A stretch of DNA of 64,000 nucleotides from Micropterus salmoides (lineage: Eukaryota > Chordata > Actinopteri > Centrarchiformes > Centrarchidae): NCBI RefSeq assembly GCF_014851395.1, contig NW_024040374.1, positions 25,562,772 through 25,626,771 on the forward strand, in the 5' to 3' direction. This document shows positions 24,701 through 38,253 of the stretch, in pieces. The notes beneath the pieces are model-generated. The model was given only the letters and a program-made list of their open reading frames with translations, was not told the origin of the DNA and did not search any database. Position 1 is the first letter of the stretch; the number at the start of each line of letters is the position of its first letter. The position numbers were made by a program, and so were the translations under genes.

Positions 24701-27700
24701 TGTGACAACCAGAAAGAAACCGAGCAAGGCTTTGCTTTTCATGGGAGGGAATGAGGTAAAGGGTCAGTTGACTTGGCTGGACTAGATCCATTGTGGACTA
24801 GAGTTGTGTGCCAGCTGTAGCATAAATCTCAAGAGCACTGTTGAATGTTATGAATTCTTGTGCATTTGAATAGATATGTAGACAAGCATTTTATGATGGT
24901 GATGCAGTTCTCATCACATTTTATTGGTAAATAGAAGCTGAGCTGGTGCATAAGTGCTTTTCAAGGTAATTTATTGTTTGTGCGTGTTCCCTTACATGAC
25001 TGTCCTCCTATTAAAAACACAGATAAGTAAACCATTAAGAGTCCATGAGAGTAAATGCGGTTTAGCCTAATAAACTTCAGGTATCTTAGAGACCCTACAA
25101 CACTATAGATACTTTTTTTTCCACCAATGAGTTGTATATATTTTTATTAGGTTAATATAAGTAAACCTATGCTGCTGTGAGATGTAAATTATTTACTTAA
25201 CAGAGATGTATTGTTATTGAGGATTCATGGCAATTTGAGTTTTATGTTTATTTGTTTATTTAAATTTTGAGTCTGTATGATCTTGAATATAAAGATGGGA
25301 TTTAGTGTTTACCCTGTATAGCCAAAGGTATAGGGCTACTCAAGCAAAATATGTAGACACCTGTGTATTACACCTATATGGGATTGTTTTCCAAAGCTGT
25401 GGACTCTAGCTTCTCGCCGTCTCCCTAAACACCCTAATGTAGACCCTTAAGATTTGCTTATACTATTTGAATAGGGTGACCAAATGATCTGTGCCACATG
25501 CAAATGTGCAGAGAGCTCTGGGTTCCCTTAGTGACCCTAGATGAATGTGTTTCAGAAAGCCAGTCTAAATAGTGCTGAAGGAGCTCTGTGGTCATTAAGT
25601 TTTACAGTGTTTTACTTTTCTCTTCACTGAACTTTCTTCAGTCCTTTCGGTATATGATGGTAGTGTGATTAATCCCAGAAATACCTTCTACTGCTGTGCT
25701 GTAGTAACAGCACAATTTTTTGCCGGCCCACAATTGACATTTTACTTGCACTGTTTTCCTCCCTAAACACAGTGACTCGTTAACACTGCACCAGCATTTT
25801 CTGTGGTAAAAGGAAACAAAAAACTGGGAAATTCAAATAAATAACAAAGCCCTCCCTTAAACACGAACACCTGGCCGTAATCAAAGGTCATTCTATTATC
25901 CCTTAATTGTCACAAATAACATTATGCATACTTAAGTTAAATCAGATCAGTTAATATGTAGATGACTGCTGCCCCTAATTTCCTGTGAGTTGTAAAGCTT
26001 TTTATGTTCTACTTTGTGATTAATCTGGCAAATGTGCTTACATGAAATATAAATGCGTTAGGAATCTAACAGTCAGCAACACATTTAGCACTGGGTTTGT
26101 TATTTTGAGGGTTACTCACAGCTCCATAATGTATAACAGTTCAATATAGTACTTGGCTTTTTAAAAGCTGTTCTAACCGATAAAAATAACAAAACGATTG
26201 CAAAGCTTCAAAAAGTAGTTTTTTCAACATACATAATTTCTTCAATACCAGACAAAATTTTAAAAATTGCAGTTAATCCTGAAGACTAAAAAAGGAAAAA
26301 GCATGTTATCTGGCACAACTAGGTTGATTTCTAAATGCAGAAGCAAAGAAACTGCAACACTCTGAACACCCTGCCCATAGTGTCAACTTCTGCATTCTCA
26401 GTAAGGGTTCACCAGACCTTTGATGACCTAAGTTGCTAGTTAAAACCCAGTATATTACATAAACAGTGTATCGTTCTCAAATTTTAAGTTTTTGTGTGGA
26501 TTAAGCAAATGAGACATGACAGCTTTAGTGGTGCTGACATGCAGATTTTGTTACCTTTTGGCCAGAGCCAGGCTAGCTGTTTCCGATCTTTATGCTAACT
26601 AAGCTCACTAGCTGCTAACTGTATATTTAGCCTACAGAAAATGTCAAACTGTTAAACTGTTGGCCTTCCATGTGCAAGTCTACTTGCTTTTCTACCAAAT
26701 CGGTTGCAAACCAACATTGTTGAAAAAGCTGTTTGTAATATTTCCTTATTGTAGATTTAGATATACATACATACGAATATAAAGATTTTTAATAAAGATT
26801 TTTATTAATGACATAGCTCTAATAGGAGTTCTGATTCTCCTTATGTTTGTTTTTTAAAGTGATTTGAGCTTATTATGGTCTATGAGTTTAGAAAATGAGT
26901 TTATAATTAGGGGCTTGGAATCAAATGGAAGTTGTATGTTTGCTCTAGTCAGCACTGGAATATTTCTCTCTTGCTCTCCCTCATCAATTCAGTCAGTATG
27001 CCTCTTTAGGAAATGTCTGTCCTCCTGTTTGGATTAAAACTAGAGAATGATGTGGCATGCTTTACTAGAGTGTTTTGAACCTGCTGCTTCGACTGCCACT
27101 GGATTATTTTTTAACCTCTACCCTTTGCCCATTTTTGCAGCTTCTGCACCAGTCAGCAGCAGCGTAAGTAGACGCCGTGCCCCCACCTCGGTGACTCCCC
27201 TGTCGTGGGAGAAACACAACGTTGCCGCCATGTCGAGCATCACCATCGACCCCGAGCTCAAGCCCGGGGAGTTTGTCATCAAGAGTCTATTTGCTGAGTT
27301 TGCTGTGCTGGCTGAGAAGAAGATCGAGATGGTGATGGCTGAACCGCTGGTGAGTGCACAGGGGGTGAAAACTGGTGTCAAGAAACGCAGGAAATGAAAT
27401 TCAATACACAACACGTAATGTGGCCCACACTGCTGAGATTCTTCTGTTCTCTTTTGCAACTAACTGCCACTTCATGAAAAACAGAAAGATGTGTGAGGAA
27501 ACTGGCAGGAGAGGAACATAATTTTTATGTATATTAGCTGCTTGAATGATAAAATTGTTTATTATTAACAGACTTAACTGTGATTTTACTGGCCTGTTCT
27601 TCCATATATTCCTTTCATTCAGCTCAGTTCCTTTCCTTTACATGGGTGCTCCTGGCAGGGTAATGATTTCAGGCTGATAGAAGTCTTACCTCACTCTCAT

Positions 27701-30700
27701 TCAGCCCCTCGTTCAGTTAATGCACCACAGTAAAACTTCAGTGTCCTCTCACTTGCTTTACTCATCATCAGACCGTCTGCTTGACTGACAGCAATCTGCT
27801 ATTGTGCAAGCACCAAGAATGTCTCTGCTGGGTTTGTAACACACTTATTCTTAATCTCTTTCTCTCGCTCACAGGAGAAACCCCTGTCCCGATCCCTCCA
27901 GAGAGGGGAAGATGCACAATTTGACCAGGTCAGTACAGGCATTGTTATGTCCAGGAGGTAAAAACTGGATCACATGTGGGCATACGAATGTGACATACTC
28001 ATTTCCTAGGAGCAACAACAGTCCTCTCCTACCCCTGTATGCGTGCGCATTATTTGAACCCCCAGCTCCACCCACTCAATGGCCCGTCTGTCCCTCATCT
28101 GTAGCTGGTGCAGAACTCTATACAATGGGCCTGCCTGCTGCAGAATGCTTTGTTCAGCACAACACAAAGCCAACGAGGATACGGTGCTATAGATCCAGCT
28201 GTCCCCATTGTGAGTGAATGAGAGAAAATGGGTATAGAGAGCGCAAAAGTGAGAGTGTAGAATCGCTGTGTCATCCTAAGCACTAAATCAGCATTGGGTG
28301 CTGGAGTGTATCTGCCCGGTGCCATAAGGGCAGAGGAGGCAGTTGCATAACTCTCCTGCCTAGCATCCATCATCCACCTCCCTCATCACGCTGCATTGGC
28401 CCTTAAATATACACACACACACTTGAATAGTTTATGCATACTGAGCACTTCATCTCATGTTTTATGTATCTTCTGAAAATATTCGCTATAATCTTGAGTT
28501 GCTAAAGTGCTGATTTTTTTGTTTTCTGTATTTACTTGTTAGTAATAGGATTTACTGCTGTCTCATTTGTCCAGACTGTTAATGCAGTGGTGTCATCATC
28601 GATGCAATCAAAGTGCTGATGAGGTGTTTGGAGGACCGCTTATTTATTTCTGTGGTCTTAACATATCCACACCACAGTACACAGCCATATGTACTGTGGA
28701 GCTGCTCAATAGTGCAGCAGCGCTATGATGTGCACAACATCATAGTCATTTGACATCCCAATTGCAGTCAGTAGCTACAGTAAAACTTCTGGTCTGTACT
28801 CCCCCTGCTATTCAGCTACTGAATATCCACTTTTCATTCATTGATTGTGGGAGAGCATTCTCTGCTCAGTATAATCATTTTATTAGCATATTTAACAGGT
28901 ATAAGTGTTTAATATGTGCATAAAAAATTTGGAGGACCAGAGGTTGAGTGAATGAGTGAATCTAATGTTTGCATGTTATTGTTTTCCAGTTAATAAGCTC
29001 TATGAGCTCAATAGCAGAACACTGTTTGCCCTCCCTACTGCGCACACTGTTCGACTGGTACCGGCGGCAGAGTGGCACTGAAGATGAGTCTTATGAGTAC
29101 AGGCCTCGCTCTAGCACTAAGTCCAAAGGGTGAGACGCTTGTTTTCTTCATACTCCCCTTGTCGTCTACTCCCTCATAATTTAGTTTTAATATGTACTTT
29201 GCTCAAAACCTCTTTGTTTACAATTATTTCCCCTCTCTCCCTCTTTTGTAGAGATGAACAGCACCGGGACAAAGATTACCTTCTGGAACGGAGGGATTTA
29301 GCCATAGATTTCATTTTTTGTTTAGTTTCAGTGGAAGTTCTAAAACAGGTGAGCTTTCTGCTACGCTGCTTTTGTATACTGATTTATAATGCCTATAAAA
29401 AGTATTTGCCAGTTGGGTTGCTGGGGTCATGTCACCACTGGATGATTTCATATACAGGTGCGGGTCATATAATTAGAATATCATCAAAAAGTTGATTTAT
29501 TTCAGTAATTCCATTCAAAAAGTGAAACTTGTATAATGTATACATTCATTCCACACAGACAGATATATTTCAAGTGTTCATTCCTTTTAATTTTGATGAT
29601 TATAACTGACAACTAATGAAAACCCCAAAATCAGTATCTCAGAAAATTAGAATATTGTGAAAAGGTTCAATATTGAGGACACCTGGTGCCACACTCTAAT
29701 CAGCTAATTAACTCAAAACACCTGCAAAGGCCTTTAAATGGTATCTCAGTCCAGTTCTCTAGGCTACACAATCATGGGGAAGACTGCTGACTTGACAGCT
29801 GTCCAAAAGACGACCACTGACACCTTGCACAAGGAGGGCAAGACACAAAAGGTCATTGCTAAAGAGGCTGGCTGTTCACAGAGCTCTGTGTCCAAGCACA
29901 TTAATAGAGAGGCGAAGGGAAGGAAAAGATGTGGTAGAAAAAAGTGTACAAGCAATAGGGATAACCGCACCCTGGAGAGGATTGTGAAACAAAAGACACA
30001 GCGTCAGAAGCGTCTCGCCTGGGCTAAAGACAAAAAGGACTGGACTGCTGCTGAGTGGTCCAAAGTTATGTTCTCTGATGAAAGTAAATTTCGCATTTCC
30101 TTTGGAAATCAAGGTCCCAGAGTCTGGAGGAAGAGAGGAGAGGCACAGAATCCACGTTGCCTGAAGTCCAGTGTAAAGTTTTCAGTCAGTGATGGTTTGG
30201 GGTGCCATGTCATCTGCTGGTCCACTGTGTTTTCTGAGGTCCAAGGTCAACGCAGCCGTCTACCAGGAAGTTTTAGAGCAGTTCATGCTTCCTGCTGCTG
30301 ACCAACTTTACAGAGATGCAGATTTCATTTTCCAACAGGACTTGGCATCATACTCATTCATACTTTTCAGTTGGCCAACATTTCTAAAAATCCTTTTTTT
30401 TGTATTGGTCTTAAGTAATATTATAATTTTCGGGGATACTGAATTTGGGATTTTCATTAGTTGTCAGTTTTAATCATCACAATTAAATGAAATAAACATT
30501 TGAAATATATCAGTCTGTGTGTAATGAATAAATTTAATATCCAAGTTTCACTTTTTGAATGGAATTACTGAAATAAATCAACTTTTTGATGATATTATAT
30601 GACCAGCACCTGGTAGAAGGGGGAAGTCAGTGCCCTGTTGACCTCACATTTGATATTATCTCATCCAAGCACCTAATAAGTTTTTGTGGTGATTAAGTCT

Positions 30701-32095
30701 GCTATGGTATTATATGCACTATGTCTTATATTTCTACTGCACCTTCTTCTAGACAGAAGTGGAGTTCTGGGTCTGTGTTGGTGTTGATGAGCTAACTGTT
30801 GTAGGTCATTAAAGACATAACGAGCACTCAGTCAAAGCATTGGTATAGCATTCACCATTGATAACAGTTGGCATTACTGTGCTTTAAAAAAAGTTTTCTT
30901 GTCTCACTAGTGATTTGCAGACTAAAAAAGATAAAAGTGTTGTTTAATAGGTTTGTACTTTTTTATTCACTTATCTTCTGTGGAACAGAAATGATCTGCA
31001 GTGTTGTTAGTGAGGTTTTTTCCCAACGGGGGGGGGGGGGCACAGTAAATAAATACAATGGCAACAGACCAACTCTCTTGAGTGTGTTTCTAAAGCAGAC
31101 TGTCCAAATCAAAGAAACATTCTGAACTAAGAGCCAATCTCCGGAGACCAGAGCTAAGTTGTCCTTGGCTTTGCTCCTGTAGGGAGGGCAATGAATGGTA
31201 GCGAAGAGAAAGAATGAAGCCTATCAATGCTTCTAATAAACCCAATGTTTTTATGTTTACGTCACAGATTCCTCTTCATCCAGTGCCAGATGTTTTAGTA
31301 CATGAAGTTCTAAACCTGGCATTCAAGCACTTTAAACACAAAGAGGGGTAAGTAAGCATCAACACTGCGAAAAACCAATGACGGAGACGAATAACACCTA
31401 AATAAAAAGTGTTGATGAATAAACACTCTGCTCTCACATTTGGGTTTGGCTATGCAGTTATTTATTCAACTGCCAAAACACAATCAACTCTCCTTGAGCA
31501 ACTTAAGTCAGCCTCAAGTAGGCACACTTGAAAGTTCTTCTGTTGTTCTTCTGTCAGCACAATGTTTTCCACAAAAAAAGACATCTGTTTAAGACTTGAT
31601 GACACATGCTTCAATTGACAGGTACTGTGGCCCCAACACGAGCAATGTGCATATCATCGCAGACCTATATGCTGAGGTCATTGGAGTCCTTACACAGTCT
31701 AAGTAAGCAAGCTTATTTCTGCCTTTTTGCTGAATACTGGCTAAATTGTTCACACCTAATCACTTTCTCAGTCACCTCCTAACCTCTCTCATCTCTTTGG
31801 GGAGTGTTGTTGTTGTTGTTGTTGTTTTTGGTAAGTGTATATGTATGTATCGTTGTGTGCTCAGGTTTCAGGCGGTGAGGAAGAAGTTCATCACAGAACT
31901 AAAGGAGCTGAGACAAAAAGAGCAGAGTCCATATGTAGTCCAGAGCATCATCAGTCTCATCATGGGCATGAAGTTCTTCCGGGTTAAAATGTATCCTGTG
32001 GAGGATTTCGAGGCTTCTTTTCAATTCATGCAGGTAAATTATAGTCGTCTGTTATGAATATTTGCCAGAGTGTACCTGTAGTATATTTGGTTGAT

Positions 32096-32170
<75 letters not shown>

Positions 32171-35100
32171 AAATTGCACCAGGCAGTTTTTTTTTTACTG
32201 CTGGCCCTTTGTTCAAACTCAGCAGCTCTCCTTAGCAATGTCTCATAAAGCTAGATGAGTAATGATCAAAGGTGAGGTTCGCCAAGAATTGAGTGTATGT
32301 GTGTTTCTGACTTTGCTAAGAGCTATGAACGGAGCAGTAGCCTTTTCATTAATCTCTGTATAGCTGTTAAAAACACACACGCTCTTTACATTACCTTGAT
32401 TTCCTAATGTGTTAATGGGACATTGTGGTTGATTTCCACCAGTCCGTTTTAGTGCATATCATGGTTTCTCCCTATATGATGATCTTTTAGAGGCTGCTCA
32501 ATATAGGATAAATTTTGTATTGTTATTTACAAAACTAAATCCAGGTTGCTCCTATTAATATCAATAATACAATTAAACCAGCGTTTCTTCATTTGAGCAG
32601 CAGTCTTTGATTCTGCATGTGTTATTGTGAAAAAAGTCAGCAAGTTTGCGAGACGCTAGCTTGTACATATCTTAGGACCGAGGCAAAAGAGATGCTGCAG
32701 GAATGGAGATACAAATCCTATTTGGAGTTCATAACAAAAACCTGCCTTAGGGTTAGCGGTGTAATTTTATTAATATTGTATGTGTATGTCGAACTTTACC
32801 ATCTCCTGCCAGTTTGTCTCATGATTATATATCTTCTGTGTATACCTCATCCATGTGTGCCTTTGGTATCCTTTCTTAGGAATGTGCCCAGTATTTCCTA
32901 GAAGTCAAGGATAAGGATGTAAAGCACGCTCTAGCAGGCCTTTTTGTCGAGATCCTCATCCCTGTTGCCGCTGTGAGTAACACAAAACAGTTCCACTGTT
33001 TTACTCTACATTAATGAATCTCTGTATGTAATTTTTTCAATGTGAGGTTCATTAATGACTTGTTCATCCTCAGGCGGTAAAAAATGAAGTCAACGTGCCA
33101 TGCCTGAAGAACTTTGTGGAGATGCTGTACCAGACAACGTTCGACCTTAGTTCCAGAAAGAAGCACTCTTTGGTAATAATTATACCATCCTAGGTTGTTG
33201 TTTTTTTTCTGTCTTCCTCCCCACCCATATCACTATTCACTCTGCATCTTTACTACTTCCTTCTCCTATTGTGTTACCCTTCCTGTATTGTGTCAACATT
33301 TCGATTGTCCCTAGCACACCCAGTCTGTCATTATCATCCAGAAATGTTTGACTTTGAATATAAACACAGCCTCCCTGTTAGTCCATTATGTTTTGTTATG
33401 TTGTTAGGCTAAACTGTCTTCAGTTTTTTCTAATATATTGAGGTCTTTTTAATGTATGCTTGTATTTCTTGGCCTGTCTTTAGCGTGTATTTGGCCCCCT
33501 CCCGCCCCAAACTACTTATCCCTTTGCATTTTATTTTGTGCTGACACTGTTCTATCTATCTCCCCAGGCTCTATATCCCCTGGTGACATGCTTGCTATGT
33601 GTTAGTCAGAAGCAGTTCTTCCTCAACAACTGGCACATCTTCCTCCAGAACTGCCTCTCGCACCTGAAGGTACTGCCAGCCTTAGCCTTTACCCCTAATC
33701 CATTTCAGAAAGTTTGTGCTCTAAAGAGTAGCACAATAACTGCATTCTTCAGATAGTATTGTAACGCGCCATATTTGGCTTGACAATGCCTATTTCAGCT
33801 TTAACTTCAGAGGTCTTATGACCTTGTGTTATGAATCCTAAAATGAAATTTTGGTGTTCTTGGTCTTTGTAAATAGTGACATTAATCACTTTTCCCCAAG
33901 AGATTTATTGAAGGAATCAATTAAAAGGAAATTAATTATTGGTATTATGAAACTCCATTGTTAGTACAAGCTGTGAAACCACTGATTGTAGAATTTGTCT
34001 TTGTTGTGAAGGGTGTGCTCTGGTTCTGTCTAAAGATAATAATGCACTTTCCCCTACATTATGAACAGCCAGATCTGTACAGGAATAGCACTTGATTTAA
34101 AGAGGTAATAATAAAGTCTTTGTTTTAGAAAAACTGTAATTTAAGCTGAAAATGGACAAAATACAAACGCATAATATAATTTTATTAGGTGTCACTAATA
34201 ATCACAAGTGTAACCTTAACTAATTAATAGAGAATGAAATGTGTAGCGTCTTTAAACACAACCTCCAAAATGTCCTACATCTTAGCTAATGCATTTTGCA
34301 TATTCTGTTATCTCAAGTGCTGTTTTAACTCAGGTCTGTTAATGACTCCTTGTAAACCAATTACAAACAGATCAAACCTACTTTCCTCCTGTCCCTGACC
34401 GTCATGAAGCCAGTTCAACTCAAAAGCTCATTGACAAAATTACTGCCAGACTGACTGACTGATCCAATGACTTTTCCATCCTGTACTGATTGCCCTCTGT
34501 GGAGATTATATGATCATGTGGTGAACAGATTTTGTGGTAGTTTACATCTTTGTGATGGTGATTTCCGATGGGTTTTGAATGGCCGCCTGTCCTTCTCCGT
34601 GATTTCATTCCAGCATTCTCTTTCACCATTGAAATTGTTTTTCGATTTCCTTGATTTGAAAATCGTAACCCGTCAGTTTTTGAGCGGTGATGCTGATTCT
34701 TTGAGATAATTGTATGGGTTTGTGTGGCTTGAGTTCAGTGATGATTTAAGAGATTTAAGGCGTCTTATCCAACCAGTTATTTTAACCCTGTGGCTGCTCT
34801 TTAAAAATGGTCCAATAAAAAGACCAATAAATTGCTTAAACTAGCTGTTATAAAGTATTTTGGTTCAGAATAGAGTTTCACAATAAGGCAATCAGCATTT
34901 CTCACATTTGAATGTGAAACTTAGGTATTTGATTGCACTATGTCTTTAAGTAGTATATTTTCAGTTTATTGTTTACATTGTTTATATTTATTTATTTGAA
35001 TTTACACCGAAATTACAGTAAGACTAACGTCGAATAGATTACTACTTTTAGGAATATTGCACTGACAAGTGTTTGAATAATTGTATTTTCTGAAACCTGA

Positions 35101-38100
35101 TTAAGGTCATTACAATATTTTACAAACTAATGGAGTTTATAATTTATGCCATAATTGGGTAGCACCACTTCAAAGTAAGATCCCCACAGGGTTAAAATAC
35201 AACAGTTTTTATTTTGAGTGTGCTTGACATGGATCTGAATCGACTGCTGACTTGGGTGTCGCTGATTGTCGGCTTTGTAGGTGAAACAGGCTTCTTTTTT
35301 CACTTCCATTCACATCTTTAAATGTGCTTTTCCTCATCCTTCTGTGTTCCCCTTATATCCTCCTCCTATGTTTACTGTATGCTTTCTGTCCCACTCTCTG
35401 ATTTCCAGGCCACAGCACACCTTATTTTGCTTTGTTTTGCACTTTTAAATTAAGATTTTTCTCACTCTATGTTGACACATGTAATATCACTTCAAATACA
35501 AATGGACTGAGGTTTTTTTGTATTACTTGCATATCACCAATAATTACACTAATAAATCCAAATGACACGATAAACAGTTCAGTTTGATTTCAGTAAAATA
35601 GTAGAAAATAGATTTTATTTACTGTCAGGGTTACAAGAGATGGACCACTCTTGTCATATTTGTTTAGGTTATGTTTTTATTTTTTTCCTGTAACTTGCAT
35701 GTGTCCCTCCCCAAACCCTACATTCTTTGTCTCTTGTCATTTTGATCTTTTTCTCACATTGACTCGCTCCAGATGCCGTCTAACAACAGCATCCGAAAGC
35801 AGATTGAGACGCTGCAGGTGAGTTATTTGGCGTCAGTGACCTGCCGGGTGCTCCCATTCCTTTTAACGATCAAGGTGCTGACCAGGACGTAGGGTAGTAC
35901 AGCTCTGCCTGCTTGGCTAATGGGGTAGTGAGTTGTTCTCTGTAGTGACAGTGACAGATGAATATGTGAACTACTTGTAACTTGTGATGTTGCCTTAGGC
36001 TGTGGTGGCGGTGTTGTTGAGGAGGAGCTGGTTTGTGTTTATGGGCAGTGGTGATGACTTTTTTCTGATATGTAGTTACATATTAGATGGATAGAAGTTT
36101 ACTGTAGATGTTTATGTTTAATGGGGATGCTCAGTATACTAGCCAACTTATTAGTATTGGGGAATAATTGCTTTAGAATGTGTTGTCTATCTGTATGAGG
36201 ACTGATTGCAAAATTATCTCCATGATATCAGGCCTGTTTTGATATGAGGATGGTTCAGCTGTAATTACAAGAGTGTAACTACGTCAACCCTGCAATGTTA
36301 GAGATTTAGTTTCTAAAAAGGTATGTTTTTAGTCATCTGCATCTACATGAAGCAAAACAGTAACAGCAGAACTAGACATGTATTGGTATTGCAACATTTC
36401 TGTTGTTAGCCAAAAATAAATACTATGCAATGTTAATTAGAAATTTCAACATTTTGCATCCTTAGTTTTAATTACCAAAGGGTCAAAGAAGGTCATAGAA
36501 GCATGGCAAGATAAATTCATTCGGCTATCTTGGAATAAGGTGTTATTGCAGTGTGTTCTGGCAGCACTACATTTTGTTTTTCTGTTGGAGTTGGTAATAG
36601 GCTGGCTGGCTGACTGCCACACTGTGCTCTCAGTGTTCTTGTTGCACAATGCAGTACCTGCCGCATTGGCTGCTGACATTAAGGAGTATTGTTTTTATTA
36701 AATTGTTAATCGACAGTGTGTGACAGACAGCCTTAATGTGCACAGCTCTGAGGTGAGAGGTGGATTTTGTTCCTCCCAGCTTTTCAGCAAAGATCTAGCT
36801 CTGTTATGCAGTGTGTTGTCTCTCAGTCCCCTACTGCAATTAACACATTTGTGTGACGTTTAAAAAGTTAGATTACTGCAGACCAAACCAGGTTGAATAA
36901 ATGCATGAAAACACAATTTTTGGGTCATCATGATCCGTTGTTCAGCAGCGGATGTAAGGCTTAGCCGTGGATGGGGGGGAATCATTATTTTAAGAGTTGG
37001 CATAAATTGAGAGTCATATTTTTCCAAAATTGGAGTCAGAAAAGTGAACTGTGTGTAAGGTCTTTTTAAATAGAAACTCTATTATTCATTTACCTTCCTT
37101 TTTACAAGCCATTTTAGATGATTAAATCTTACATCATAATAATGTTTGTGATTTTAAAACAAAATAATGAAAAAGCGCCCTAGCTGACAGTTGAGTCTAC
37201 ATATATTTGTGCTCAGTGATGACTGTTTTGTGTGACTGTGACTTGTTGAGTTGCATACAGAAACAATAGACATATGGTTGCAGTACGAAAAGGGAAGACT
37301 GGACTGTGGTTTGCAATCCAACATAACAAAATGTCAACAAAATGTGAGACCTGTCTGCTGCCTGCCATCTGTTTTTACTGTATAGCACGCTTAAGCCCAG
37401 CAATGGCCTGCTCCTAAGTATTTCCACTGTACCCTCACAGTAAGGATATCTGTGCTAATCTTGGGGCTGAGCCAGGCTGTGATGATCTCCGTATTTAAGA
37501 TTCTTAAAAGTTCTTGTTGAGTTCTATATCAAAATATGGTTTTGTTGGTTAATCTGTTATTTAAGATGGAGGAATGGTAAAATGAGATGCAGCGACAGTG
37601 ATGTGGTGGCGCAAACCACAAACCTCCATGCCAATTAGGTAAAGCTGTCCTATGGGAATCATGCACTTTGAACATGGTTGCTAACCGTATGGCCCTGTGC
37701 ACGCATCTCAACAATATGGGTATTCGTCATAGCAGGTAACTTGGTTGGTCAGTCCCAAGAAATTTAATCAGAATCAAAAATATCGACTGGATGACTTTTA
37801 TTCTGATTGACTAAATTTAGCCTTAACATGTTTGCAGTTACTGTCTCCATACTCAGCATTTATTCCTAAAAGCTTTTTATTTTAGTTTTACTGACAAATA
37901 CATGTTACAAATTCAGTAAGCTCCGCGATCATCAGACCACGTGGGACGGTTCAGACGTCAGTCTGTGTGAGACTCATTAGAAATTATGCACAGAGACTGA
38001 AAAAAAGATCATATCAGTTTTGTGTTCTATTTGAGTTTTACATATCTTTTTAAATCCACAGAACAAAGATCCAAAAATGTCCCGTGTGGCGCTGGAGTCG

Positions 38101-38202
38101 CTCTACAGACTGCTATGGGTCTACATTATCAGGATCAAGTGTGAGAGTAATACTGTCACACAGAGGTCAGTTCAAGGACCACCTCACTCACTCACTCACT
38201 CA

Positions 38203-38253
<51 letters not shown>

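Larger units (their letters stand above)
19159..27140 (+). other. Intron 1b, 8 kb, no recognised genes
   Basis: No supportable exons. Contents seen: an ACTC tandem repeat (20309-20342), an old teleost interspersed repeat (21757-21980), a poly-C run, a promoter- or enhancer-like block at 23.7-23.9 kb and an AT-rich homeodomain/POU-motif block at 24.12-24.29 kb. All reading frames are short. Confidence 0.65.
29349..31267 (+). other. Intron between exons 5 and 6, carrying a Tc1-like element
   Basis: 1.9 kb. It holds a defective Tc1-like transposon (29455-30612), then AT-rich sequence with a poly-G run near 31030. No host exon. Confidence 0.85.

Noticed and set aside
27047..27140. Met at 27047 as the start of exon 2
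   Set aside because: The bases hold the branch and pyrimidine region of the acceptor, and the peptide is not family-like. The linker is better explained by splicing.
29738..30301. 187-codon open frame
   Set aside because: It is the remains of a Tc1-like transposase inside an intronic transposon, not a host gene.
32026..32248. Open frames with long Cys-Val or His-Thr runs
   Set aside because: Translation of a TG/CA microsatellite. The same applies near 38.2, 60.5, 62.0 and 62.6 kb.
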